Positions 9,124 through 17,114 are shown, counted from the stretch's first letter. The stretch is 37,694 nucleotides of DNA from Alkalicoccobacillus porphyridii (GCF_007293315.1 NZ_VLXZ01000022.1:1-37694); one strand, 5' to 3'. Notes: generated by a model from the sequence alone, not told the origin. Numbers and translations are program-made.

Positions 9124-9981
9124 TTACTTCGTTCCTTCTAACCATTCATCTACTTTGTCGCGGTTTTGCTCAATCCAATTCGTTGCCGCTTGTTCAGGCT
9201 CTACTTCCTCCTGCGAGATTTCAAGCATGACCTCATTCATATCATCGGGTTCCCAATAAAATTGATCTAAAATTTTATATGCTTCAGGCATCTCTTCTTC
9301 TAAGCCTTCCCGTACCATTGTACGGATTTCACCTTCTGCTTCATACAAACCTTTAGGATCGTCAAGGAATTTCAGCTCATACGTATTAAACATCCAATGA
9401 GGCTGCCAGGCAGTGATTACTATAGGATCCTCGTTCTGATAGTGCTCTCCAAGTGATGCTGTCATAATTGCATCTGAACTAGCGGTAAGTTCTATATCAA
9501 GATCATACTCTGTAATTACTTGCTCAGTTGCAGTCATGACACCAGCCCCTCCGTCAATGCCTGTAATTGCATCGATTACATCTGGTGTTAAGTCCTCAAT
9601 ACTATTCACATTTTCCATATAAGTTGGTACAGCAAGACCTGTGATAGCTCCTTCTAAATTTGGCCCAAGCTCAACCATTTGATCTGCGTACTCTTCATAG
9701 TGAGCAGCCATATCATTCGGGAGCCACGCCGCTACAAATCCATCAGCATCACCTGTAGCAACACTACTCCACATTGGCCCCTGCTCCACCTGCGTCATGA
9801 CAACATCATATCCTGCTTCTTCAAGCACTTGACTGATCACATTTGTAGAAGCAATCTCCGAGTCCCATGCTACATACACAAGCTCGATCTCTTCCCCTGC
9901 TCCCTGCCCATTACCACAAGCCGTTAGGGCTACTAAACTTCCTCCAATTAAACATCCATAGATCCATTTCTGTTTGATAAT
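9124..9981 (-). CDS. OpuAC-type betaine/choline-binding lipoprotein, apparent ATT start
   Basis: Extracellular solute-binding protein of the glycine betaine/proline/choline ABC family. The mature part shows AWLP and WQPHWMFNTYELKFLDDPKG, typical ligand-site segments with cage tryptophans. In-frame sequence upstream of GTG 9879 encodes a perfect lipoprotein signal: K-Q-K-W, a hydrophobic stretch and lipobox LTAC. No ATG, GTG or TTG lies in this frame between the upstream stop (10027-10029) and GTG 9879. The sequence AGGAGG is followed after six bases by ATT (9979-9981), which I take as the start; ATC at 9976-9978 is also possible, or a one-base frameshift from the out-of-frame ATG two bases after AGGAGG. 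No permease or ATPase gene is adjacent, so it must serve a transporter elsewhere. It is divergent from gbsR, with an operator-like palindrome in its promoter. Confidence 0.85.
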   Translation of the reverse strand: MIKQKWIYGCLIGGSLVALTACGNGQGAGEEIELVYVAWDSEIASTNVISQVLEEAGYDVVMTQVEQGPMWSSVATGDADGFVAAWLPNDMAAHYEEYADQMVELGPNLEGAITGLAVPTYMENVNSIEDLTPDVIDAITGIDGGAGVMTATEQVITEYDLDIELTASSDAIMTASLGEHYQNEDPIVITAWQPHWMFNTYELKFLDDPKGLYEAEGEIRTMVREGLEEEMPEAYKILDQFYWEPDDMNEVMLEISQEEVEPEQAATNWIEQNRDKVDEWLEGTK

Positions 9982-10014
9982 CCATCGCCTCCTCTTGTAT
10001 AATGCGTTAAATTC

Positions 10015-10072
10015 GTTTAATATGTATTAAACATTATAATATGAACTATACCATACTTAGCGGAGCTGTCAA
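10015..10072 (-). promoter_or_regulatory. opuAC-like promoter with GbsR-type operator
   Basis: Minus-strand TTGACA (10067-10072), 16-bp spacer and TATAGT (10045-10050) preceded by TGG (extended -10). Just downstream of the expected transcription start lies the 18-bp palindrome GTTTAATATGTATTAAAC (10015-10032), TTTAAT-N4-ATTAAA. The same motif sits in the same position before gbsA, so GbsR is the likely binder, acting as a roadblock. The assignment is inference. Confidence 0.7.
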
Positions 10073-10095
10073 ATTGTCACTAAGCAATGCAGTTA

Positions 10096-10161
10096 TTGCG
10101 TTTCTTTTCAAATAAGGACTATACTATTGCTACCTTTCGATAAATTTAATACATTTAATAC
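10096..10161 (+). promoter_or_regulatory. gbsR promoter with TTTAAT direct repeats
   Basis: TTGCGT (10096-10101) and TATACT (10120-10125) with 18-bp spacing. Downstream, TTTAATACATTTAATAC (10145-10161) repeats the half-site of the operators at 10015 and 11067, though not as a clean inverted repeat. This suggests weaker autoregulation by GbsR. Confidence 0.5.
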
Positions 10162-10183
10162 ATTAATAAATGAGGTGAACTGA

Positions 10184-10762
10184 ATGTCCGCGAATGAAAA
10201 CTCTAATTTATCTGATGTGATACAGGAACTGCAATTAGCAGATGAAATTATAAAAGAAGGCATAGCTGATACAATGGATATGTATGGGGGAAATCGTTCC
10301 GTTGGTCAAATATACGCTATTCTTTATATGAATGGTGGACCAATGACACTTGATGAACTCAGAGATGAAACAGGTATGAGTAAAGGCAGCATGAGTCTCG
10401 GTGTCCGCAAGTTGCTTGATGATAAGATCATTCACAAAGTTTTTAAGCGAGGGGAACGTAAAGATTTATACCAAGCGGAAGCAGATTTTTTTCAATTCTT
10501 TTCTTCTTTCTTTACAAAACGCTGGCAACGAGAAGTTAGTGTGAATGTGCACGCAGTAAAACAAGCTCAGCCAAAATATCAAAAGATTTTAGACCATCCG
10601 GATTCAACAGAGCAGGAACGATCAGAGGCGGAAAGGAAACTTAACAAAATAACTGACTCACTTAAATACTACGAGTTCCTTGACGTCATGGTTGACGAAT
10701 TTCAATCAGGAGATTTTATCCACTATATAAATGAGAAGTACAACATCACAAATGAAAAATGA
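10184..10762 (+). CDS. gbsR: GbsR-type choline-responsive repressor
   Basis: A 192-residue winged-helix regulator of the GbsR/MarR-like class. The helix-turn-helix region is TLDELRDETGMSKGSMSLGVRKL (roughly 57-80), with the wing before RGERKDLYQAE. In B. subtilis GbsR senses choline and represses gbsAB and opuB; here it sits directly upstream of gbsAB and divergent from a betaine/choline-binding protein gene, so the same role is likely. Start ATG 10184 follows GAGGTG by about seven bases. A terminator follows at 10819, so gbsR and gbsAB are separate units. Confidence 0.9.
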   Translation: MSANENSNLSDVIQELQLADEIIKEGIADTMDMYGGNRSVGQIYAILYMNGGPMTLDELRDETGMSKGSMSLGVRKLLDDKIIHKVFKRGERKDLYQAEADFFQFFSSFFTKRWQREVSVNVHAVKQAQPKYQKILDHPDSTEQERSEAERKLNKITDSLKYYEFLDVMVDEFQSGDFIHYINEKYNITNEK

Positions 10763-10818
10763 CATGGAGCCATCTTAGGACCATATTTTTTTCTTATTAA
10801 AATATCCACTTGCTTGAT

Positions 10819-10862
10819 AGCTGAACAGTGTTGGAGTCTATCCATTCATGGTTCAGCTTTTT
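10819..10862 (+). terminator. gbsR terminator
   Basis: AGCTGAAC (10819-10826) pairs with GTTCAGCT (10851-10858) and runs into five T. The loop is long (24 bases), so it is of moderate strength. A second small hairpin GCTCCC/GGGAGC lies around 10901-10921. Confidence 0.65.
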
Positions 10863-11022
10863 CTATTGTATTAGTTATCTAATTATTAGCTCCTCGCTAT
10901 TTGCTCCCGAAAAATGGGGAGCTCTTTCCACTTAAGACACCACCAAGCTTTCTAAAATTTATTTCCTCCCTCTCATGAACCTCCTCAAAAAATAAAAGGT
11001 ATAAGCCCTTTTTTGTTCTCAT

Positions 11023-11082
11023 TGACAGAGCAAAAACAACATGGTACGTTTTATTCATTCAATATATTTAATTTTTATTAAA
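11023..11082 (+). promoter_or_regulatory. gbsAB promoter with GbsR-type operator
   Basis: TTGACA (11023-11028), 17-bp spacer and extended -10 TGGTACGTT (11043-11051). The inverted repeat TTTAAT-N4-ATTAAA (11067-11082) lies about +9 to +24 from the predicted start, the same register as at the divergent opuAC-like promoter. A second A/T-rich partial repeat follows (TTTTTAATTAAAC). The downstream position fits a repressor that blocks elongation. Confidence 0.7.
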
Positions 11083-11112
11083 CGTTTTTAATTAAACATA
11101 AGGAGTGATCAG

Positions 11113-12582
11113 ATGCATTTGAACCAATTTATAAACGGCAAATGGGTTCCTTCTACGACAAATCAAACGCGTGAAATTATCAATCCATTTAATCAGGAAA
11201 TCATCGCTGAGGCTTCAGAAGGAAATCGCGAGGACGCCAAATTGGCCATTGCAGCAGCTCGAAAAGCATTTGATGACGGAGTGTGGTCATCTACGCCAGC
11301 TACTGAACGAGGGGCAGTTGTTCGTACAATTGGTGAGCTTATTGTTCGTGATAAAGAGGAGCTTGCTAAGCTAGAAACGTTAGATACCGGAAAAACCATA
11401 GAGGAAAGTCGCGCAGATATGGATGATATTGCGCAGGTGTTTTTCTATTTTGCTGGACTCGCTGATAAGGATGGCGGCGAAATCATTGAGAGTCCACTCC
11501 CTCATTCTACAAGCAAGGTTGTCAGGGAGCCTGTAGGAGTGTGTGGACAAATTACACCTTGGAATTATCCACTCCTACAAGCTGCTTGGAAGCTAGCTCC
11601 TGCCTTAGCATCCGGTAACACACTAATCCTGAAGCCAAGCGAGATCACACCTCTTACATCTGTAAAGGTGTTTGAGCTTATGGAAGAAGCGGGCGTACCT
11701 AAAGGAGTTGCTAACTTAGTCCTTGGAGCCGGTTCTGAGGTCGGCGCTGAACTTGCCGAAAATACAGATGTTGATCTCATTTCATTTACAGGTGGAATAG
11801 AGACAGGCAAAACGATTATGCAGGCAGCAAGTATTAATGTGAAAAAAGTTGCGCTTGAGCTAGGTGGAAAAAATCCTAACATCGTTTTTGCTGATGCAAA
11901 TTTTGAGGTTGCGATCGATCAGGCACTCAATGCCGTCTTTTTTCATGCGGGTCAAGTGTGTTCTGCAGGGTCACGCCTCCTTATTGAAGAATCCATTCAT
12001 GATGAGTTTGTTGAAGCACTCGTTAATCGTGCCAAAGAAATTAAGCTTGGAAATGGCTTTGATGCTAACACCCAATCAGGTCCATTAATTAGTGCGGAGC
12101 ATCGCGAAAAAGTAGCACAGTATGTAGCTATTGGAAAAAATGAAGGAGCGACGCTTACTCTTGGAGGAAAACAGCCGGATGATGCAGAGCTTCAGCAAGG
12201 TTTCTTCTTCCTACCTACAATCTTCACAAATTGCACAGAAGAGATGAGAATTGTTCAAGAAGAGGTATTTGGGCCTGTTTTAACAATTGAAACATTCTCT
12301 ACAAAAGAAGAAGCCATCGCAAAAGCAAATAACACCATTTACGGCTTGGCCGGAGCTGTCTTTACACAGGACATTGATAAGGGCGAAGAAGTGGCAAATA
12401 AGCTGCGCATGGGAACGGTTTGGATCAATGATTTCCATCCTTACTTTGCACAAGCACCTTGGGGTGGCTATAAGCAGTCTGGCTTTGGAAGAGAGCTCGG
12501 AAAGATTGGTTTTGAAGAATATACCGAAGTCAAACATATTTTCCGTAACACAAAACCGGAAGCTGTTAATTGGTTTAACTAA
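11113..12582 (+). CDS. gbsA: Betaine aldehyde dehydrogenase
   Basis: Oxidises betaine aldehyde to the osmoprotectant glycine betaine with NAD(P)+, in the cytosol. The 489-residue product is a complete aldehyde dehydrogenase: PWNYPLLQAAWKLAPAL, Rossmann segment FTGGIETGKTI, general base Glu249 in LELGGKNP, nucleophile Cys283 in GQVCSAGSR, and EEVFGPVL. Start ATG 11113 follows AAGGAGTG by six bases. It is followed 19 bases later by gbsB, giving the two-step choline to betaine pathway; expression is probably choline-induced through GbsR. Confidence 0.96.
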   Translation: MHLNQFINGKWVPSTTNQTREIINPFNQEIIAEASEGNREDAKLAIAAARKAFDDGVWSSTPATERGAVVRTIGELIVRDKEELAKLETLDTGKTIEESRADMDDIAQVFFYFAGLADKDGGEIIESPLPHSTSKVVREPVGVCGQITPWNYPLLQAAWKLAPALASGNTLILKPSEITPLTSVKVFELMEEAGVPKGVANLVLGAGSEVGAELAENTDVDLISFTGGIETGKTIMQAASINVKKVALELGGKNPNIVFADANFEVAIDQALNAVFFHAGQVCSAGSRLLIEESIHDEFVEALVNRAKEIKLGNGFDANTQSGPLISAEHREKVAQYVAIGKNEGATLTLGGKQPDDAELQQGFFFLPTIFTNCTEEMRIVQEEVFGPVLTIETFSTKEEAIAKANNTIYGLAGAVFTQDIDKGEEVANKLRMGTVWINDFHPYFAQAPWGGYKQSGFGRELGKIGFEEYTEVKHIFRNTKPEAVNWFN

Positions 12583-12601
12583 CTAAAAAGGGGACGATTA
12601 A

Positions 12602-13813
12602 ATGAGTATGCATATGAAGGTTGAGTCAATGTTAGGGTTTCACACATTTGAATTACCCACTGCTATTAAACATGGAATTGGGGCAATTAAGCATTTAGGA
12701 GAAGAAGTGCAGAAGCTTGGTGTATCTAAAGCTTTACTCGTAACAGACCCTGGTATCTATAATGCCGGTGTAACAAAGCCTGTTGAAGAAAGCCTGAAAA
12801 ATGCTGGAATTGAAGTGGTTCTATTTAATAAAGTCGAACCGAACCCTCCTACTCGATTAATTGCAGAGGGATCTGCCTTTTACCGTGAGAATGGCTGTGA
12901 CGGATTAGTTGCTGTTGGTGGTGGAAGCTCCATGGATTCTGCTAAAGCTATTGGGGTTGAAATTACTCATGACGGACCTGTTCTTGATTATGAAGCAGCA
13001 GAGGGTAAAAAACCGCTTGAAAATCGAATTCCTCCTCTCACAACGATTCCAACTACAGCCGGAACAGGATCTGAGGTTACACAATGGGCAGTTATTACTG
13101 ACGAACAGAGAGAGTATAAATTTAATACAGGTGGTCCACTTATTGCTGCTCACCTAACAATTATTGATCCTGAGCTTCACACATCAATGCCCCCACATGT
13201 GACGGCAATGACCGGTATTGACGCCATTGCTCATGCTGTGGAGTGTTATACCATGAAATATGCACAGCCAGTCACTGATGCTGTAGCGTTACTTGCTATT
13301 GAATATGCCGCAGCTTATATTCGACGTGCATATTCTGATGGGGATGACCTTGAAGCACGTTATGGAATGTCACAAGCCGCCATGCTTGCCGGCCTTTCCT
13401 ATGGAAGTGAATCAGCAGGAGCAGCACATGCCATGAGTCAATCTCTAGGAGGAATGGTGCCTGTTGCCCACGGACAATGTGTCGCAGCCATGATGGGGCC
13501 TGTCATGGAGTTTAACTGGAAGGGTGCGCCTGCACGATTTGCTCGAATTGCTCAAGCATTTGGTATTAATACCTCAGGGATGACTACAGATGAAGCAGCA
13601 AAAGCATCCGTTGCTTATATGTATAAGTTAGTGGAGGAGCTTGACGTTCCTACGCTTGAAGAGCAGGGTGTGGATCCTAAACAAACAGAACGTTGGGCAA
13701 AAGAAGCGATGAACGATCCTCAAACCATTGGTAATCCTCGAGACTTAACAGTAGCTGATTACGAATGGCTGTATAAACGTTGCTTTAACCTTGTTCCAAG
13801 TACCATTATTTAG
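12602..13813 (+). CDS. gbsB: Choline (type III, iron-type) alcohol dehydrogenase
   Basis: Oxidises choline to betaine aldehyde, the step before GbsA. The 403-residue product has the iron-dependent alcohol dehydrogenase signatures: NAD-binding GGGSSMDSAKAIG, TTAGTGSE, and metal-ligand segments DAIAHAVECY and SQSLGGMVPVAHGQCVAAM. Length equals that of B. subtilis GbsB. Start ATG 12602 lies eight bases after AGGGGA; ATG codons at 12608 and 12614 are alternatives. Last gene of the gbsAB unit; its terminator has been split by the element at 13871-14097. Confidence 0.95.
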   Translation: MSMHMKVESMLGFHTFELPTAIKHGIGAIKHLGEEVQKLGVSKALLVTDPGIYNAGVTKPVEESLKNAGIEVVLFNKVEPNPPTRLIAEGSAFYRENGCDGLVAVGGGSSMDSAKAIGVEITHDGPVLDYEAAEGKKPLENRIPPLTTIPTTAGTGSEVTQWAVITDEQREYKFNTGGPLIAAHLTIIDPELHTSMPPHVTAMTGIDAIAHAVECYTMKYAQPVTDAVALLAIEYAAAYIRRAYSDGDDLEARYGMSQAAMLAGLSYGSESAGAAHAMSQSLGGMVPVAHGQCVAAMMGPVMEFNWKGAPARFARIAQAFGINTSGMTTDEAAKASVAYMYKLVEELDVPTLEEQGVDPKQTERWAKEAMNDPQTIGNPRDLTVADYEWLYKRCFNLVPSTII

Positions 13814-13851
13814 GTTTATAGAAAGTGACTGTTCCACTAATAGAACTAAAC

Positions 13852-14121
13852 CCGTACCGCTATATTTTAGGAGATCACTGAAAAACTATCTTTATAAGAT
13901 CGCGAACGTTCTTCAATTGTTTAAGTCAGAACCGTTAGCGGGTGTGAACCCGTAGACTCCTGCGGAACAGAACGCGGCAGACCGACATCGAAGTGGTGGT
14001 TTTCCACTTTGAGGGCTGAGGCCGTTCTTGCGGGTGCTAGGGTTCTCCTGTAGCGGTGCCATTCAGCTCACCCTTACATGACTTTTTCAGTGGCCTCATA
14101 TTTTAGTGGTACGGTTTTTTT
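13852..14121 (+). terminator. gbsB terminator split by an insertion
   Basis: CCGTACCGCTA (13852-13862) and TAGTGGTACGG (14104-14114, followed by seven T) are complementary except for one G-U pair, and would form a compact terminator with loop TATTT if the 236 bases from 13863 to 14098 were one target copy only. Transcripts now must fold across the inserted, itself structured, element to terminate. Confidence 0.7.
13871..14097. mobile_element. MITE-like element, 227 bp, with 9-bp target duplication
   Basis: Flanked by direct repeats ATATTTTAG (13862-13870 and 14098-14106). The ends are inverted repeats: GAGATCACTGAAAAA at the left and the complement of GAGGCCACTGAAAAA at the right, 13 of 15 matching. 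It has no coding capacity for a transposase. The interior (about 13903-14070) carries a structured sequence shared with 32704-32874. It is inserted in the loop of the gbsB terminator. The mobilising transposase family cannot be named from this window. Confidence 0.8.
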
Positions 14122-14262
14122 ATGATGAACAAACCTCACCGCCAACCTCCTTCGCCAGTGCTCTCCTTGTTCCAAGCCGTCCCTCAACATTTGCCATCAA
14201 ATGTAATACATAAGCCCATTCCTATCTGTTCATTCTAATAAAAAGAATGGGGGAATATAGAA

Positions 14263-15246
14263 ATGGTCAAAAAAATATTCGTGAATGCTCGTGTTTATAT
14301 AATCTTACTTATCTTATGCTTTATTTTAATTTGCCAGTCCTCTATTGACCATGTTGAAGCTAGGACTACACCGGATACCATTGTTTGGATGTCGGACACA
14401 CAGTATTATGCTAAAGAATACCCTGATATTTTTATGAATATGACAGATTGGATTAAAAAAAATGAAGATAACCAGCAAATTAAGTACGTTGTCCACACCG
14501 GAGATATAGTTGATCAGTACACAGAAAAAAACCAATGGAAGATCTCCCATAAAGCATTTAAGAAATTGGATCACGCGAAGATTCCTTACGGGGTTTTAGC
14601 AGGTAATCATGATGTTGGACATAATAGAGTGGACTACAGTAAATTTACTCATTATTTTGGGGATGACCGATTTTCTTCAAAAGAGTCGTTTGCTGGATCC
14701 TACGAGAATAATCGTAACCATTATGACACCTTTTCAGCTGGAGGAAGAGATTTCTTGATGCTTTATCTTGGTTGGGGCATAAACAAAAAAGACATCAACT
14801 GGGCAAAAAACGTCTTAGAAGCAAATCCAAATAAAACGGTATTTCTTAATGTGCATGATTATTTGCATGCGAATGGTAAGCGATCTACCCAAGGAAATAT
14901 GTTGTTTCAGGAGCTTGTCACAGCATTTCCTTCTATAAAAGTTGTTTTATGTGGGCATTATCATGGTGCTGCAAAAGCAGTGGATCTTTTAGATGATGAT
15001 GGTGATGGTAAAGCGGAACGAGCTGTTTATCAAATGCTTGCTGATTATCAAAGTGCACCATCTGGAGGTCAAGGCTTTATGCGCTTATTAACATTAGACA
15101 GTCAATCCAATGAGATGACGGTACAGACCTATTCTCCATACCTTGACCAATATAACTATTACCCAGAAAGCACTCACCCTGGAAAAGATAGCTTCACCAT
15201 ACAGCTTCCCCAGCAACAAAGGCCTGGTCGTCCTCCCTCTTCTTGA
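14263..15246 (+). CDS. Secreted metallophosphoesterase (calcineurin-like)
   Basis: A 327-residue exported phosphoesterase. A signal peptide or anchor covers residues ~9-30 (YIILLILCFILICQSS). The metal-site motifs occur in order: WMSDTQ (D-x-Q in place of D-x-H), HTGDIVD, GNHDVG, NVHDYL and CGHYHGAA, a complete calcineurin-type set. LLDDDGDGKAERA resembles a calcium-binding D-x-D-x-D-G loop. Start ATG 14263 follows GGGGGAA by seven bases; CCCATTC/GAATGGG (14215-14221, 14245-14251) could fold over this ribosome site. Substrate unknown; phosphate scavenging or wall polymer turnover are options. Convergent with the next gene at a gap of 11 bases. Confidence 0.88.
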   Translation: MVKKIFVNARVYIILLILCFILICQSSIDHVEARTTPDTIVWMSDTQYYAKEYPDIFMNMTDWIKKNEDNQQIKYVVHTGDIVDQYTEKNQWKISHKAFKKLDHAKIPYGVLAGNHDVGHNRVDYSKFTHYFGDDRFSSKESFAGSYENNRNHYDTFSAGGRDFLMLYLGWGINKKDINWAKNVLEANPNKTVFLNVHDYLHANGKRSTQGNMLFQELVTAFPSIKVVLCGHYHGAAKAVDLLDDDGDGKAERAVYQMLADYQSAPSGGQGFMRLLTLDSQSNEMTVQTYSPYLDQYNYYPESTHPGKDSFTIQLPQQQRPGRPPSS

Positions 15247-15257
15247 GGTAGTTGAGA

Positions 15258-15839
15258 TTAGCGAAATAATCCCTGCGCATAGAACTTCGTTAACGCGGCA
15301 TATTCTCTAAGATGTGCGGTAATGATTGAAATGGCAGGGGTTTCTGCGGCTAATCCTGTTATTTGCAGCCCTTGTTCTTCAGCCATCAATACAGCTCGAC
15401 ATAGATGATACCCATTACTGACAACAATACCTTGCTGAGAAGGGTCACTTATAAAGGCCATAGAATAGGATATATTTTCATACGTAGAGGTGGATTGATC
15501 CTCCAACATAATTCGCGAGCCCTCAACCCCCAGCTTCTCTAGTCCTCGTTTAATTGCCAGTGCCTCAGAAATATCTTCATCTGGCCCCTGCCCTCCTGAA
15601 GCGATGGCTAGTGTATTTTTATGTGTTAATAAATAGTCAGCCGCAGCTTCAATTCTATATTGCAAACTAAGTGAAGGCTCTTCCCCTTTTACTCTGGCAC
15701 CGAGAATAATGAGGTAATCAGCTTCACCATTTATTTGTTGATGACTATAATGGTAAATACGAGTTTGCAAAAAAATAGAGTATATAACGCCAATTAAAAA
15801 CACCACGCTCAGTAAGAGCATTACCTTTTTTCCAAACAT
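15258..15839 (-). CDS. YdcF/SanA-like DUF218 membrane protein
   Basis: A 193-residue protein with one N-terminal membrane helix (LLLSVVFLIGVIYSIF) and a DUF218 domain: DYLIILGARVKG, ASGGQGPDEDISEA, EDQSTSTYENI and VVSNGYHLCRA. This is the YdcF/SanA type, associated with envelope integrity or possibly wall-precursor metabolism; no reaction is established. Start at ATG 15839 follows AGAGGT by seven to eight bases; a longer reading to 15881 adds a non-hydrophobic 14-residue extension. Confidence 0.85.
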   Translation of the reverse strand: MFGKKVMLLLSVVFLIGVIYSIFLQTRIYHYSHQQINGEADYLIILGARVKGEEPSLSLQYRIEAAADYLLTHKNTLAIASGGQGPDEDISEALAIKRGLEKLGVEGSRIMLEDQSTSTYENISYSMAFISDPSQQGIVVSNGYHLCRAVLMAEEQGLQITGLAAETPAISIITAHLREYAALTKFYAQGLFR

Positions 15840-15881
15840 CACAGATACCTCTTTCATTCTACAGGATTCACTAAGATTCAT

Positions 15882-16122
15882 TCTTTTTCGAAAAAACCTT
15901 CTTTAGTATAAGGATTTCTCCAAAACTTGTCATTTAATTCTATTATATTCTAAAAACTCGCAAACTATTATTTTCCCAATATTCTGTATTTATTATAAAC
16001 ATAACTTGTCCCTCTATCTAATTTAATGTTACACCTTTGTAACTTGACAATACTATTCTAGAGATGACTCGTATAGTAGGACTATCGATGCGTACGCCCT
16101 TTTTATGTATATATCAAATTCT
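15882..16122. other. Intergenic region, one palindrome, no gene
   Basis: Between divergent genes. GTTACA-CCTT-TGTAAC (16027-16042) is a clean inverted repeat that could be an operator, directly upstream of a TTGACA (16044-16049) with a TATAGT at 22-bp spacing, too far apart for a normal promoter. Nothing else was recognised. Confidence 0.5.
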
Positions 16123-16179
16123 TTGATACTAGTGGTCGTTTTTGTATAATGAACCCATTCTAGTGAACCAGTATCAAAG
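16121..16179 (+). promoter_or_regulatory. Amidase promoter between inverted half-sites
   Basis: TTGATA (16123-16128), 16-bp spacer, TATAAT (16145-16150). The left arm CTTTGATACT (16121-16130) overlaps the -35 and its exact inverted copy AGTATCAAAG (16170-16179) overlaps the ribosome site AAAGGAG. The pair could be a repressor site spanning the promoter. Confidence 0.6.
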
Positions 16180-16192
16180 GAGATGAAACATT

Positions 16193-17032
16193 ATGAGAGA
16201 GAAAGGGATGAGATGTGGTTTTCTCATTATTGTTCTAATAATGAGTGCTTTTTTCCTTCCAGCACTTGCTACCGCTCATGAAACAGGAACAGTTGATGTC
16301 TCAAGTTCGTTAAATGTTCGATCAGGACCATCTGAATCAGATGCCATCATTGGTTCTTTATCTTCTGGATCACAGGTTTCCTATCAAGATGAAGGGAATG
16401 GTTGGGCAAGTATTGAGTACCAAGGACAGACAGGCTATGTATCTACTGATTTCATTTCTAGCGGTTCTTCTGACGCCGTGAGCCCAGCTTCAGTATCAGG
16501 ACAAACTATTGTGATAGATCCAGGACACGGTGGAAGTGACCCCGGTGCAACGGCTAACGGATTACAAGAAAAAGAGGTTGTGTTGGATGTTGGACAACGA
16601 GCAGCAGAAAAGCTAAGAGCTTCTGGAGCAAACGTGATTATGACTAGGTCCACAGATGAATTTATAGAGCTCGAGGAACGAGCTGCGATTGCAAACCGTG
16701 AAGGAGCAAGTATTTTTGTTAGTATCCATGCAAATGCTGCAGCCGCCACTTCTGCTGTTGGTACGGAATCCTTTCACTTTCCCACAAGCTCCGAAGGACA
16801 AAGGCTAGCATCTGCCATCCAAACTGAGCTTGTCAGTGAACTAGGGACAAGAGACCGAGGCGTAAAAGACGCCAACTTTAGTGTCTTAAGAAACACAGCA
16901 ATGCCAGCAACTCTATTAGAACTTGGATTCATTACAAATCCTGAAGAGGCAGAGCGAATGAAGTCTTCAAGCTTTAGAGAAAGTGCAGCGAACGCAATTC
17001 ACGATGGTGTCTCTACCTATTACGCGAATTAA
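16193..17032 (+). CDS. N-acetylmuramoyl-L-alanine amidase with SH3b domain
   Basis: A 279-residue exported wall hydrolase that cuts the amide bond between muramic acid and L-alanine. A signal peptide covers about residues 1-28; an SH3b wall-binding domain follows (SSLNVRSGPSESDAIIGSL...GYVSTDFI), then an Amidase_3 catalytic domain from ~105 to the end. Zinc and catalytic positions are present: DPGHGGSDPG, QEKEVV, SIHANAA and LLELGFITN. Start ATG 16193 is ten bases after AAGGAG. No sporulation or autolysin partner genes are adjacent, so housekeeping or stress-related turnover remains open. Confidence 0.95.
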   Translation: MREKGMRCGFLIIVLIMSAFFLPALATAHETGTVDVSSSLNVRSGPSESDAIIGSLSSGSQVSYQDEGNGWASIEYQGQTGYVSTDFISSGSSDAVSPASVSGQTIVIDPGHGGSDPGATANGLQEKEVVLDVGQRAAEKLRASGANVIMTRSTDEFIELEERAAIANREGASIFVSIHANAAAATSAVGTESFHFPTSSEGQRLASAIQTELVSELGTRDRGVKDANFSVLRNTAMPATLLELGFITNPEEAERMKSSSFRESAANAIHDGVSTYYAN

Positions 17033-17114
17033 TCAGCCTATTTTTCCACTTGTACACACCAACTGATGCCCCTTACCATATGGTGGTACTAAAAGGAAAG
17101 GTGGTATACAACTC

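Noticed and set aside
14215-14251. Hairpin CCCATTC/GAATGGG as a regulatory thermosensor of the phosphoesterase
   Set aside because: It is short and the loop is long and A/T-rich; overlap with the ribosome site alone is not enough evidence.
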